Notes under the pieces: model-generated | The model's input: only the letters and a program-made list of their open reading frames with translations | Databases searched by the model: none | What the model was told of the DNA's origin: nothing | Translations under genes and position numbers: made by a program | Shown: piece after piece, positions 40,473 to 51,048 of the stretch | Numbering within the stretch: the first letter of the stretch is position 1 | Layout of the letters: each line of letters begins with the position of its first letter | Assembly: GCA_043392685.1 (NCBI GenBank) | Contig: JBHZGM010000004.1 | Length of the DNA: 64,000 nucleotides | Reading direction: 5' to 3' (one strand) | From: Metapseudomonas sp043392685 | GTDB lineage: Bacteria; Pseudomonadota; Gammaproteobacteria; Pseudomonadales; Pseudomonadaceae

Positions 40473-40473
<1 letters not shown>
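39826..40473 (-). CDS. rsmG: 16S rRNA (guanine527-N7)-methyltransferase RsmG
   Basis: A 215-residue SAM-dependent methyltransferase. The SAM motif is LDVGSGGGMPGIPLA, with KNKAYNLTAVR-like WNKAYNLTAVRNPDEM upstream. It modifies 16S rRNA; loss gives low-level streptomycin resistance in other bacteria. The start overlaps the mnmG stop by one base (TGATG), so translation may be coupled. Confidence 0.96.
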
Positions 40474-42368
<1,895 letters not shown>

Positions 42369-42882
42369 GCACCTCGTGCCTGTTCAAGGCTGGGAAATAG
42401 AGAAAGCCGCACAGTATAGGGGAATTTCACCCTTGGCATGAAGCCGTCTGGACAAAAAATAGCCAACCATTCCGGTCAGCGCTTCCCCAGAAAGTTATCC
42501 AGCTGGGGAAAAGTGGTTGTGAGTAAAAGAAAACAAAAGAGAAGAATTTCTTAAAAAGCCTGTTTTTATTTTTATACCTTGGGGGAAGGCCTTTCTGTGG
42601 ATAAATCATTCCAGGCCAGTAAAGCCGAAGTCTTCAGCGAATGATAACCCTGTTACGTTCCTGCCCGTAGCCGTTGTGTATACCGTCAGAAAGCTGTGTA
42701 CGCGGAAGGCAGTTATTCACAGACAATTTATCCCTCGGCTTTTCACCAGGCTTATGGACTGGGTTACGGGCAACTTATCAACAGGGTTCAGGCGCAGGGT
42801 TTTTCGGGCGAACAGACACGAACGAACCACCCGGCAGGCAGGCAGTCGCGTTCGTTGTGGATAAGTAAAGAGGGGCTTCGGC
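42369..42882. other. mnmG-mnmE intergenic region, AT-rich with DnaA boxes (second origin-like segment)
   Basis: A 514-bp gap without a gene. It holds perfect DnaA boxes at 42596-42604 and 42856-42864, a one-mismatch box at 42713-42721 (TTATTCACA) and a TTATCCAGC at 42496-42504. Next to the first perfect box is an A/T-rich tract at about 42520-42585, a plausible unwinding element. P. aeruginosa is reported to have two oriC-like segments in this area; whether this is the second is inference. Confidence 0.5.
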
Positions 42883-44250
42883 TTACTTGCCGATGCAGAA
42901 GCTGGAGAAGATGCGACCGAGCAGGTCGTCGGAACTGAAGGCGCCGGTGATTTCACCCAGGGCCTGCTGGGCCTGGCGCAAGTCTTCGGCCAGCAACTCG
43001 CCGGCCCCTGCAAGGGTGAGTTGGGAACGGCCATGATCGAGGAAGGCGTTAGCCTGGCGCAGGGCTTCCAGGTGGCGTCGGCGGGCGCTGAAGCTGCTTT
43101 CGGCCGTCTGTTGATAACCCATGCAGGCCTTGAGGTGCTCCCGCAAGAGCTCAAGTCCTTCTCCTGAGCGTGCGGACAGGCTCAAGGTGACATGACCATC
43201 GTCGCTCATTTCCAGGCCTATGGTTTCACCGCTGAGGTCGGCCTTGTTGCGGATCAGGGTGACCTTGGCCGGATCGGGCTTCTGGTCGAGGAACTCAGGC
43301 CACAAGGCGAAGGGATTGGCCGCTTCGGGTGCAGTTGCGTCGACCACCAGCAGCACACGATCGGCTTCACCAATGGCTTTCAGGGCGCGTTCGACGCCAA
43401 TCTTTTCCACATGGTCGTCGGTGTCGCGCAGGCCAGCGGTGTCCACCACATGCAGCGGCATCCCATCGATGTGGATATGTTCGCGCAACACATCCCGCGT
43501 AGTGCCGGCTATATCGGTCACGATGGCCGCTTCACGCCCTGCCAGTGCGTTCAGCAGGCTGGATTTGCCGGCATTCGGCCGTCCGGCGATGACCACTGTC
43601 ATACCGTCGCGCAGCAGTGCGCCCTGTCCCGCCTCGCGGATCACTGTGGATAAGTTTTCCCGCACGCCATCCAGCAGGCGCAGGACGTGGCCATCGGCGA
43701 GAAAGTCGATTTCCTCCTCGGGAAAGTCGATCGCCGCTTCCACGTAGATGCGTAACTCGATCAGCTTCTCGGTCAGCTCATGTACCCGCTTCGAGAAGGC
43801 ACCCTGCAAAGAGCGCAGGGCGTTGCGTGCGGCCTGCTCGGAACTGGCCTCGATGAGGTCGGCGATGGCTTCGGCCTGGGCGAGGTCGAGCTTGTCGTTG
43901 AGGAACGCACGCTCGCTGAACTCGCCCGGGCGGGCCTGGCGAGCGCCCAGCTCCATGCAGCGGCGCAGTAGCAAGTCGAGCACCACGGGGCCACCGTGGC
44001 CCTGCAGCTCGAAGACATCCTCGCCGGTGAAGGAGTTGGGGCCAGGAAAGTACAGGGCTATGCCTTCGTCCAGGGTTTGCCCGGCGCCATCGAGGAAAGG
44101 CCCGTAGTGGGCGAAGCGGGGCTTGGGGATCCGGCCGCTGATGGCTTCGGCTATCCGCGCGGCATGCGGGCCGGATACACGGACGATGCCAACCCCGCCA
44201 CGACCCTGGGCGGTAGCGACGGCGGCGATGGTGTCACGGACAGGATTCAT
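42883..44250 (-). CDS. mnmE: tRNA modification GTPase MnmE (TrmE)
   Basis: A 455-residue GTPase partner of MnmG. An N-terminal tetrahydrofolate-binding domain (DTIAAVATAQGRGGVGIVRVSG), a G domain with GRPNAGKSSLLNALAG and DTAGLRDT, and a helical C-terminus ending in the CIGK motif with the conserved Cys. A perfect DnaA box is at 43645-43653. Confidence 0.97.
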   Translation of the reverse strand: MNPVRDTIAAVATAQGRGGVGIVRVSGPHAARIAEAISGRIPKPRFAHYGPFLDGAGQTLDEGIALYFPGPNSFTGEDVFELQGHGGPVVLDLLLRRCMELGARQARPGEFSERAFLNDKLDLAQAEAIADLIEASSEQAARNALRSLQGAFSKRVHELTEKLIELRIYVEAAIDFPEEEIDFLADGHVLRLLDGVRENLSTVIREAGQGALLRDGMTVVIAGRPNAGKSSLLNALAGREAAIVTDIAGTTRDVLREHIHIDGMPLHVVDTAGLRDTDDHVEKIGVERALKAIGEADRVLLVVDATAPEAANPFALWPEFLDQKPDPAKVTLIRNKADLSGETIGLEMSDDGHVTLSLSARSGEGLELLREHLKACMGYQQTAESSFSARRRHLEALRQANAFLDHGRSQLTLAGAGELLAEDLRQAQQALGEITGAFSSDDLLGRIFSSFCIGK

Positions 44251-44285
44251 CTGTGGATACCTTGAGGTCTGCGGATGGCGGATAG

Positions 44286-44312
44286 CAAGACGCCCCCAGA
44301 GGGGGCGTCTTG
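44286..44312 (-). terminator. yidC terminator
   Basis: CAAGACGCCCCC (44286-44297) and GGGGGCGTCTTG (44301-44312) form a perfect 12-bp stem with loop AGA, between yidC and mnmE. Confidence 0.85.
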
Positions 44313-44334
44313 TTCAAGCTGTCTGGCGTCGCTG

Positions 44335-46014
44335 TCAGGCTGCTGCCTTCTTGCTGGCCGCCTCGATCTGCCGGGTAATGTACCACTGCTGCGCGATCGA
44401 CAGGACGTTGTTGACCACCCAGTACAGGACCAGGCCGGCCGGGAACCACAGGAAGAAGAAGGTGAAGATGATCGGCATCAGCTTCAGTACCTTGGCCTGC
44501 ATGGGGTCCGGCGGAGTCGGGTTCAACTGCTGCTGGATGAACATGGTGGCGCCCATGATGATCGGCAGGATGAAGAACGGGTCCTTGATCGACAGGTCGG
44601 TGATCCAGAACATCCACGGGGCCTGGCGCATCTCGACGCTTTCCAGCAGTACCCAGTAGAGCGCGAGGAAGACCGGCATCTGCACCAGGATCGGCAGGCA
44701 GCCGCCCAGCGGATTGATCTTCTCCTTCTTGTACAGCTCCATCATCGCCTGGGACATCTTCTGGCGATCGTCACCGAACTGTTCCTTCAGTGCCTGCAGC
44801 TTCGGCGAGACGGCACGCATGCGCGCCATGGACTTGTAGCTGGCGGCCGAAAGCGGGAAGAAGGCGGCCTTGATCAGGATGGTCAGGACGATGATGGCCC
44901 AGCCCCAGTTGCCCAGCAGGCTGTGGATATGTTGCAGCAGCCAGAAGATCGGCTGGGCGATGAACCACAGGAAGCCGTAGTCAACGGTCAGCTCCAGACC
45001 CGGGGACAGTTCCTTCAGGTGATCCTGGGTTTTTGGACCGGCATACAGGGTGGCGGAAGTTTCGGCAGAGGCGCCGGCCGGAACGTTCAGCGCGGAGCCT
45101 ACGAAACCGACGATGTAGTTGCCCTTGGAATCCTTGCGGGTCTGTACGCTGTTGTTCTGGTCCTTGTCGGCAACCCAGGCAGTCACGAAGTAGTGCTGCA
45201 GCCAGGCGACCCAGCCGCCCTGGACGGTTTCCTTGAAGGGTTGCTTGTCCATGTCCTTCATGGAGATCTTCTTGTACGGCTCGTCCGGGGTCCAGACCGC
45301 AGCGCCCAGATAGGTGGATACGCCGGTTGCGGTGGTGGTGGATGGGTCGGCACTGGCATCACGTTTCAGCTGGGCGTACATGCTGCCGGTCCAGGGCTGG
45401 GTGCTCTGGTTGTCGATCTTGTACGAAACCTGCAGATCGTACTTGCCGCGCGTCAGGGTGAAGCGCTTGGTGTAGTTGACGCCGGCTTCGCTGAAGGTCA
45501 GGTCCACAACCAGCTGCTCCTGGCCATCAGCCAGTTTGTAGCTGCGTTGAGCTGCGCTGTATACCGGGCGGCCGTTGGCGCGGGCATCCGGGCCATTGGC
45601 GCCGACCAGGCCGCTTTGCGCCTGGTAGAGGCGCTCGCCGCCGTTGTCGAACAGCTGGAACGGCACGTCAGGACGGTCCTGGCGGCGCGGGTACTTCGGC
45701 AGGGTCAGTTGGACGATGTCACCGCCGTTCGGGTCGATGGCCAGGTTGAGCACATCGGTTTCAACGCGGATCAGGTCGCTGCTGGGGGCAACCTGGGTGA
45801 CTGCCGGCTCGTTGCGCTCGGCACTGGCGGCAGTCGGCACGTCGTCGCTGGACTTGGCGGTTGCGGTGTCGTCCGGCAGGGTCGCTTGAGCGCTGCTTGC
45901 GCTGGTACCCGCGGTCGGCAGGGCGGCTTGACCGTAGTCCTGGTTCCACTGGAGAACCATGAGGTAGGACACGATTGCCAGGGCGACGATCAGGATCGAG
46001 CGTTGAATATCCAT
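44335..46014 (-). CDS. yidC: membrane protein insertase YidC
   Basis: A 559-residue inner-membrane insertase. One N-terminal helix (ILIVALAIVSYLMVLQW), a large periplasmic beta-supersandwich domain to about residue 330, then the conserved five-helix insertase core with NWGWAIIVLTILIKAAFFPLS, GGCLPILVQMPVFLALYWVL and a short basic tail. It inserts F0 c and other proteins. The yidD stop lies two bases before. Confidence 0.97.
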   Translation of the reverse strand: MDIQRSILIVALAIVSYLMVLQWNQDYGQAALPTAGTSASSAQATLPDDTATAKSSDDVPTAASAERNEPAVTQVAPSSDLIRVETDVLNLAIDPNGGDIVQLTLPKYPRRQDRPDVPFQLFDNGGERLYQAQSGLVGANGPDARANGRPVYSAAQRSYKLADGQEQLVVDLTFSEAGVNYTKRFTLTRGKYDLQVSYKIDNQSTQPWTGSMYAQLKRDASADPSTTTATGVSTYLGAAVWTPDEPYKKISMKDMDKQPFKETVQGGWVAWLQHYFVTAWVADKDQNNSVQTRKDSKGNYIVGFVGSALNVPAGASAETSATLYAGPKTQDHLKELSPGLELTVDYGFLWFIAQPIFWLLQHIHSLLGNWGWAIIVLTILIKAAFFPLSAASYKSMARMRAVSPKLQALKEQFGDDRQKMSQAMMELYKKEKINPLGGCLPILVQMPVFLALYWVLLESVEMRQAPWMFWITDLSIKDPFFILPIIMGATMFIQQQLNPTPPDPMQAKVLKLMPIIFTFFFLWFPAGLVLYWVVNNVLSIAQQWYITRQIEAASKKAAA

Positions 46015-46016
46015 GA

Positions 46017-46262
46017 TTACTCGGCCATCGAAGATGATTGGGAAGTGTTGGCGGGTGGCACCGGGTCATAGCCGCCCGGATTCCACGGATGACAGCGGCC
46101 CAGCCGACGCAGGGTCAGCCAGCCGCCACGCAGGACGCCATGCTGTTCGATGGCTTCCAGCGCGTAGCAGGAACAACTGGGATAGAAACGACAGTGACTG
46201 GCCATCAGTGGGCTGATGGCGTAGCGGTAGAACTGGATCGGAGCGAGGGCCAGTTTACGCAT
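46017..46262 (-). CDS. yidD: membrane protein insertion efficiency factor YidD
   Basis: An 81-residue protein with the family hallmark PLMASHCRFYPSCSCYALEAI and a Trp/Gly/Pro-rich end (GRCHPWNPGGYDPVP). It assists YidC-dependent insertion. Its start overlaps the rnpA stop by 8 bases. Confidence 0.95.
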   Translation of the reverse strand: MRKLALAPIQFYRYAISPLMASHCRFYPSCSCYALEAIEQHGVLRGGWLTLRRLGRCHPWNPGGYDPVPPANTSQSSSMAE

Positions 46263-46659
46263 GGGGACTGTCGGACACCCCTGATCCGGTTGAGGGTTCA
46301 GGGCGAGCCCGGCTGCGCGCTAGGCGCTTCCAGAGTTTGCCGAACTGATGTCGCAGCTCGGGATTCTCCAGGTCGCCAATGCCTTTGCGCGCCACGATCA
46401 CGATATCCCAACCGGCCAGCAACTCGAGGTTATGGCGGAAGGATTCGCGAATCTGACGTTTGAGGCGGTTGCGCTCCACGGAGAGCTTGACGCTCTTCTT
46501 GCCGATCACCAGACCCAGGCGGGGATGATCGAGACCGTTGTCGCGCGCGAGGAGCAGGACGTGCTTGCCGGGAACCTTCCCGGTCGGTGAGTCGAAGACT
46601 GCCTTGAATTGTCGGGGAACCAGCAGACGCTTTTCCCGACCGAAGCCCTGACTCACCAC
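46255..46659 (-). CDS. rnpA: ribonuclease P protein component
   Basis: A 134-residue basic protein that binds RNase P RNA for tRNA 5' maturation. The signature RNRLKRQIRESFR is visible. It starts with GTG-GTG; either could be used. It lies 13 bases after rpmH. Confidence 0.96.
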   Translation of the reverse strand: MVSQGFGREKRLLVPRQFKAVFDSPTGKVPGKHVLLLARDNGLDHPRLGLVIGKKSVKLSVERNRLKRQIRESFRHNLELLAGWDIVIVARKGIGDLENPELRHQFGKLWKRLARSRARPEPSTGSGVSDSPHA

Positions 46660-46672
46660 CCGTTCCGGATAA

Positions 46673-46807
46673 TCAGACGGTCAGGCGCTTGCGGCCCTTG
46701 GCGCGACGACGCGACAGGACTTGGCGGCCGTTCTTGGTGGCCATGCGGGCACGGAAACCGTGGGTGCGAGCGCGCTTGATGGTGCTGGGTTGGAAAGTGC
46801 GTTTCAT
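46673..46807 (-). CDS. rpmH: 50S ribosomal protein L34
   Basis: A 44-residue, very basic protein starting [19 protein letters not shown] and ending [10 protein letters not shown], the standard L34. It is the first gene of the rpmH-rnpA-yidD-yidC cluster and borders the origin. A strong promoter lies about 60 bp upstream. Confidence 0.97.
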
Positions 46808-46866
46808 GATGCTTTACCTGGTGGTCACTACGGGCCGGAAGTGGTCCCCGTTTAAAGAGACCGGCA

Positions 46867-46895
46867 ATTCTAGTGAAACGCTGCGGGCAGGTCAA
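46867..46895 (-). promoter_or_regulatory. rpmH promoter
   Basis: On the minus strand TTGACC (46890-46895) and TAGAAT (46867-46872) are separated by 17 bases, a good sigma70 promoter about 60 bp upstream of the rpmH start. Confidence 0.8.
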
Positions 46896-47255
46896 TTTCC
46901 AACCAGCACCGTCGAGCCAAAGAATATAGAAGGAAGGAATTTTTAAAGAAAGGCTGGTTATGTTTTTTAAAGCTGGGTCCCGGGGCTGCCTGTGGAAAAC
47001 CCCTCCGGAGCCGCATGCCGCCTGTTGATGAGCTTACTAACAACCCTGTCGAAAATCGGTTATCCGGCTGTGGGGGAACTGGGTGGAAGCTGGGGGTGAA
47101 TCGACGATTTACCCACAGGCAGGTTGTTCATGCTGTTTTCCCCAAGGCCGGACGGGGGGTTATTGCTTGGTTATCCACAAGATTCATGCCAATCACAGCC
47201 TGGTCTGGCGCGGTGAATAACACATTGATTTTATTCAACCATTGACCATCTTTCG

Positions 47256-47286
47256 TGTGGATAACTCTTCCCGTGGCGGCTACAAT
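47256..47286 (+). promoter_or_regulatory. candidate dnaA promoter with overlapping DnaA box
   Basis: TACAAT (47281-47286) is a good -10 about 50 bp before dnaA. The -35 region at the correct distance coincides with the perfect DnaA box at 47256-47264, which would allow DnaA to repress its own gene. The -35 match is weak. Confidence 0.5.
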
Positions 47287-47334
47287 GACGGCTGTTTTTT
47301 TGCGTCCGGCATCTTTCCGACTTGGGGGACATCC

Positions 47335-48801
47335 GTGTCAGTGGAACTTTGGCAGCAGTGCGTGGAACTCCTGCGCGACGAGCTGCCTGCCCAGCAATTC
47401 AATACCTGGATCCGCCCATTGCAGGTTGAAGCCGATGGAGACGAACTGCGCGTGTATGCGCCGAACCGGTTCGTGCTCGATTGGGTCAACGAAAAGTACA
47501 TGGGGCGGCTCCTCGAGTTGCTCGGCGAACGGGGCAATGGCCTTGCGCCTGCTCTTTCCTTATTAATAGGCAGCAAACGCAGCCCGGCTCCGCGGAAGGC
47601 CCCGCCTCCGCCGCCACCAGTCATGGCTCCGCCTCCTCCGCCTGCTCCAGTTGCGCCGCCGCAGATGCGCATCGAGACCGTGGAAGAAACTCGCGACAAT
47701 CTCGATCCGCTGGCTTCGGTCGTGCCCGCGCCGGCGATCCGGACCGAGCGTTCCGTGCAGGTTGAAGGTGCGCTCAAGCACACCAGCTACCTGAACCGTA
47801 CTTTCACCTTCGAGAATTTCGTCGAGGGCAAGTCGAACCAGTTGGCCCGCGCTGCGGCCTGGCAGGTAGCGGATAACCCGAAGCACGGCTACAACCCGCT
47901 GTTCCTGTACGGCGGCGTTGGCCTGGGCAAGACTCACCTGATGCATGCTGTGGGTAACCACCTGCTGAAGAAGAATCCGAATGCCAAGGTGGTCTACCTG
48001 CATTCCGAGCGCTTCGTCGCGGACATGGTCAAAGCCCTGCAGCTCAACGCCATCAACGAGTTCAAGCGTTTCTACCGCTCGGTGGATGCGCTGCTGATCG
48101 ACGACATCCAGTTCTTCGCCCGCAAGGAGCGCTCGCAGGAAGAGTTTTTCCACACCTTCAACGCCTTGTTGGAAGGTGGCCAGCAGGTGATTCTCACCAG
48201 CGACCGCTATCCGAAGGAAATCGAAGGGCTGGAAGAACGTCTGAAGTCTCGCTTTGGCTGGGGCCTGACGGTGGCCGTCGAACCGCCGGAGCTGGAAACC
48301 CGAGTCGCGATCCTGATGAAGAAGGCCGAGCAGGCCAAGGTCGAACTGCCGCACGACGCCGCGTTCTTCATCGCCCAGCGCATTCGCTCCAACGTGCGTG
48401 AACTGGAAGGTGCGCTCAAGCGCGTGATCGCCCACGCCCACTTCATGGGCCGGGACATCACCATCGAGCTGATTCGCGAGTCGCTCAAGGACCTTCTGGC
48501 CCTGCAGGACAAGCTGGTCAGCATCGACAATATCCAGCGCACTGTAGTCGAGTACTACAAGATCAAGATGTCCGACATGCTGTCCAAGCGCCGCTCGCGC
48601 TCGGTGGCCCGGCCGCGGCAGGTCGCCATGGCGTTGTCCAAGGAACTGACCAACCACAGCCTGCCGGAAATCGGCGATGCATTCGGCGGACGAGACCACA
48701 CCACGGTGCTCCACGCCTGTCGTAAGATTGCGCAATTAAGGGAATCCGATGCGGATATCCGCGAGGATTACAAGAATCTGCTGCGTACATTGACCACCTG
48801 A
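47335..48801 (+). CDS. dnaA: replication initiator DnaA
   Basis: A 488-residue initiator starting with GTG (VSVELWQQCVELLRDEL), with GGGGGA upstream. Domain I is about 1-85, a Pro-rich domain II (PPPPPPVMAPPPPPAP) follows, the AAA+ domain III has GGVGLGKTHLMHAVG and LLIDDIQFF, and domain IV ends with the DnaA-box-binding RDHTTVLHACRKI. The linker is shorter than that of P. aeruginosa (about 514 residues in total, from memory). It is followed by dnaN after 29 bases. Confidence 0.98.
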   Translation: MSVELWQQCVELLRDELPAQQFNTWIRPLQVEADGDELRVYAPNRFVLDWVNEKYMGRLLELLGERGNGLAPALSLLIGSKRSPAPRKAPPPPPPVMAPPPPPAPVAPPQMRIETVEETRDNLDPLASVVPAPAIRTERSVQVEGALKHTSYLNRTFTFENFVEGKSNQLARAAAWQVADNPKHGYNPLFLYGGVGLGKTHLMHAVGNHLLKKNPNAKVVYLHSERFVADMVKALQLNAINEFKRFYRSVDALLIDDIQFFARKERSQEEFFHTFNALLEGGQQVILTSDRYPKEIEGLEERLKSRFGWGLTVAVEPPELETRVAILMKKAEQAKVELPHDAAFFIAQRIRSNVRELEGALKRVIAHAHFMGRDITIELIRESLKDLLALQDKLVSIDNIQRTVVEYYKIKMSDMLSKRRSRSVARPRQVAMALSKELTNHSLPEIGDAFGGRDHTTVLHACRKIAQLRESDADIREDYKNLLRTLTT

Positions 48802-48830
48802 TCGCAGCCCAAGAGGCAAGGGACTAGACC

Positions 48831-49934
48831 ATGCATTTCACAATTCAACGCGAAGCCCTGTTGAAACCCCTGCAACTGGTCGCCGGCGTCGTAGAGCGCC
48901 GCCAGACCTTGCCGGTCCTCTCCAACGTTCTGCTGGTGGTCGAAGGCCAACAGCTGTCGTTGACCGGTACCGACCTCGAGGTCGAGCTGGTCGGGCGCGT
49001 CGCCCTGGAAGAACCGGCCGAGCCAGGTGAGATCACCGTTCCGGCGCGCAAGCTGATGGACATCTGCAAGAGCCTGCCCGGGGATGCGCTGATCGACATC
49101 CGCGTAGACGAGCAGAGGCTGCTGATCAAGGCTGGTCGCAGCCGTTTCACCCTGTCCACCCTGCCGGCAAATGATTTCCCCACCGTGGAAGAAGGCCCGG
49201 GTTCTCTGAATTTCAGCTTGGTGCAGAGCAAACTGCGCCGCCTGATCGAGCGCACCAGCTTCGCCATGGCCCAGCAGGACGTTCGTTACTACCTCAATGG
49301 CATGCTGCTGGAAGTGAATGCCGGCGTCCTGCGCGCCGTTGCCACTGATGGCCACCGTCTGGCGATGTGCGCCATGCAGGCCGGTATCGAGGGCGTGGAT
49401 CGCCACCAGGTGATCGTGCCGCGCAAAGGTATCCTCGAGCTGGCACGTCTGCTGACCGAACAGGATGGCGAGGTTCGCATCGTGCTCGGCCAGCACCATA
49501 TCCGCGCCACCACCGGTGAATTCACCTTCACCTCCAAGCTGGTGGACGGCAAGTTCCCGGATTACGAGCGTGTGCTGCCCCGCGGCGGTGACAAGCTTGT
49601 GGTGGGCGACCGTCAGGCACTGCGTGAAGCATTCAGCCGGACTGCGATCCTTTCCAACGAGAAATATCGTGGCATCCGCCTGACCCTGGCCTCGGGTCTG
49701 CTCAAGATCCAGGCCAACAACCCCGAGCAGGAAGAGGCCGAGGAAGAAGTTGCCGTTGAATACGGTGGCAGCAACCTGGAGATCGGCTTCAACGTGAGCT
49801 ACCTCCTGGACGTGCTGGGTGTGATGTCCACCGAACAGGTTCGCCTGATCCTGTCCGATGCCAACAGCAGTGCCTTGCTTCAGGAAGCTGATAACGACGA
49901 CTCCTCCTACGTCGTAATGCCGATGCGCCTGTAA
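48831..49934 (+). CDS. dnaN: DNA polymerase III beta clamp
   Basis: A 367-residue sliding clamp with three repeated clamp folds and the usual end YVVMPMRL. N-terminus MHFTIQREALLKPLQLVAGVVE is family-typical. It holds polymerase III on DNA. recF begins 7 bases after the stop. Confidence 0.98.
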   Translation: MHFTIQREALLKPLQLVAGVVERRQTLPVLSNVLLVVEGQQLSLTGTDLEVELVGRVALEEPAEPGEITVPARKLMDICKSLPGDALIDIRVDEQRLLIKAGRSRFTLSTLPANDFPTVEEGPGSLNFSLVQSKLRRLIERTSFAMAQQDVRYYLNGMLLEVNAGVLRAVATDGHRLAMCAMQAGIEGVDRHQVIVPRKGILELARLLTEQDGEVRIVLGQHHIRATTGEFTFTSKLVDGKFPDYERVLPRGGDKLVVGDRQALREAFSRTAILSNEKYRGIRLTLASGLLKIQANNPEQEEAEEEVAVEYGGSNLEIGFNVSYLLDVLGVMSTEQVRLILSDANSSALLQEADNDDSSYVVMPMRL

Positions 49935-49941
49935 CGACTCA

Positions 49942-51048
49942 ATGTCCCTCAGCCGTATCTCGGTCACCGGTGTGCGCAACCTGCACCCGGTGACCCTCTC
50001 CCCCTCCCCCCGCATCAATATCCTCTACGGCGCCAACGGCAGCGGAAAGACCAGCCTGCTTGAGGCCATTCATCTTCTCGGTCTTGCCCGTTCGTTCCGC
50101 AGTACGCGGTTGCAGCCTGTCATTCAGTACGAGCAGCCGGCGTGCACTGTGTTCGGCCAGGTAAGCCTTCCCGAAGGTGGCCAAAGCAATCTGGGGATAT
50201 CGCGGGATCGTCAGGGCGAATTTCAGATTCGTATCGACGGAGAAAATGCCAGGAGCGCTGCGCAACTTGCCGAAGCGCTGCCGTTGCAGCTAATCAATCC
50301 GGATAGCTTTCGCCTGCTGGAAGGGGCTCCGAAGATTCGCAGGCAGTTCCTCGATTGGGGAGTGTTCCACGTGGAACCTCGATTCCTGCCGGCCTGGCAA
50401 AGACTGCAGAAGGCCCTGAGGCAGCGGAACTCGTGGCTCCGGCATGGTACACTGGACGCCGCTTCGCAGGCGGCTTGGGACCGGGAGCTGTGCCTGGCCA
50501 GCGATGAAATCGACCAGTATCGCCGGGCTTATATCCACGCGTTGAAACCGGTCTTTGAACGGACTCTTGCTGACCTTGTGGAACTCGATAGTCTCACGCT
50601 CAGTTACTACCGCGGCTGGGACAAGGATCGGGAGCTGTCCGAAGTGCTGAACACTTCCCTCCTCCGCGACCAACAGATCGGGCACACCCAGGCAGGGCCA
50701 CAGCGCGCTGACCTGCGATTGCGTTCAGGTGCTCATAATGCGGCTGACATACTGTCGCGCGGCCAACAGAAGCTGGTTGTCTGCGCACTGCGAATCGCGC
50801 AGGGCCATCTGGTCAACCAGGCGAAACGCGGACAGTGCATCTACTTAGTTGACGACTTACCGTCAGAGTTGGACGAACAGCATCGACAGGCACTTTGTCG
50901 ATTGCTGGAAGATTTGGATTGCCAGGTGTTCATCACCTGCGTTGACCATGAATTTCTGAGGGACGGCTGGCGCACGGATACGCCGGTCGCCATGTTCCAC
51001 GTGGAACATGGCTGTATCAGCCCCACGAACATCGGGAGTGAAGCATGA
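49942..51048 (+). CDS. recF: recombination protein RecF
   Basis: A 368-residue SMC-like ATPase for gap repair. Walker A is YGANGSGKTSLLEAI near the N-terminus, and the signature ILSRGQQK-type stretch is ADILSRGQQKLVV, with Walker B IYLVDDLPSELD. Its end overlaps gyrB by 4 bases. Two parS sites lie in it, at 50363-50378 and 50993-51008. Confidence 0.97.
   Translation: MSLSRISVTGVRNLHPVTLSPSPRINILYGANGSGKTSLLEAIHLLGLARSFRSTRLQPVIQYEQPACTVFGQVSLPEGGQSNLGISRDRQGEFQIRIDGENARSAAQLAEALPLQLINPDSFRLLEGAPKIRRQFLDWGVFHVEPRFLPAWQRLQKALRQRNSWLRHGTLDAASQAAWDRELCLASDEIDQYRRAYIHALKPVFERTLADLVELDSLTLSYYRGWDKDRELSEVLNTSLLRDQQIGHTQAGPQRADLRLRSGAHNAADILSRGQQKLVVCALRIAQGHLVNQAKRGQCIYLVDDLPSELDEQHRQALCRLLEDLDCQVFITCVDHEFLRDGWRTDTPVAMFHVEHGCISPTNIGSEA
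50363..50378. promoter_or_regulatory. parS site inside recF (one mismatch)
   Basis: TGTTCCACGTGGAACC differs from Pseudomonas parS (TGTTCCACGTGGAACA) only at the last base. It lies about 3 kb from oriC, where ParB sites are expected. Confidence 0.85.
50993..51008. promoter_or_regulatory. parS site at recF end, perfect
   Basis: TGTTCCACGTGGAACA is a perfect 16-bp parS palindrome, 37 bases before the gyrB start. It should load ParB encoded at 38141-39013. Confidence 0.92.

Larger units (their letters stand above)
46808..47334. other. oriC region (rpmH-dnaA intergenic)
   Basis: A 527-bp gap between divergent rpmH and dnaA, the known oriC location in pseudomonads. Perfect DnaA boxes are at 47171-47179 and 47256-47264. 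Near-matches are TGTGGAAAA (46991), TTATCCGGC (47060) and TTACCCACA (47109). An A/T-rich stretch at about 46920-46973 is a candidate unwinding element. Function was not tested. Confidence 0.85.

Noticed and set aside
47242..47334. N-terminal extension of DnaA by 31 residues
   Set aside because: The added part covers a DnaA box and promoter-like sequence; GTG at 47335 with GGGGGA upstream matches the known DnaA start.
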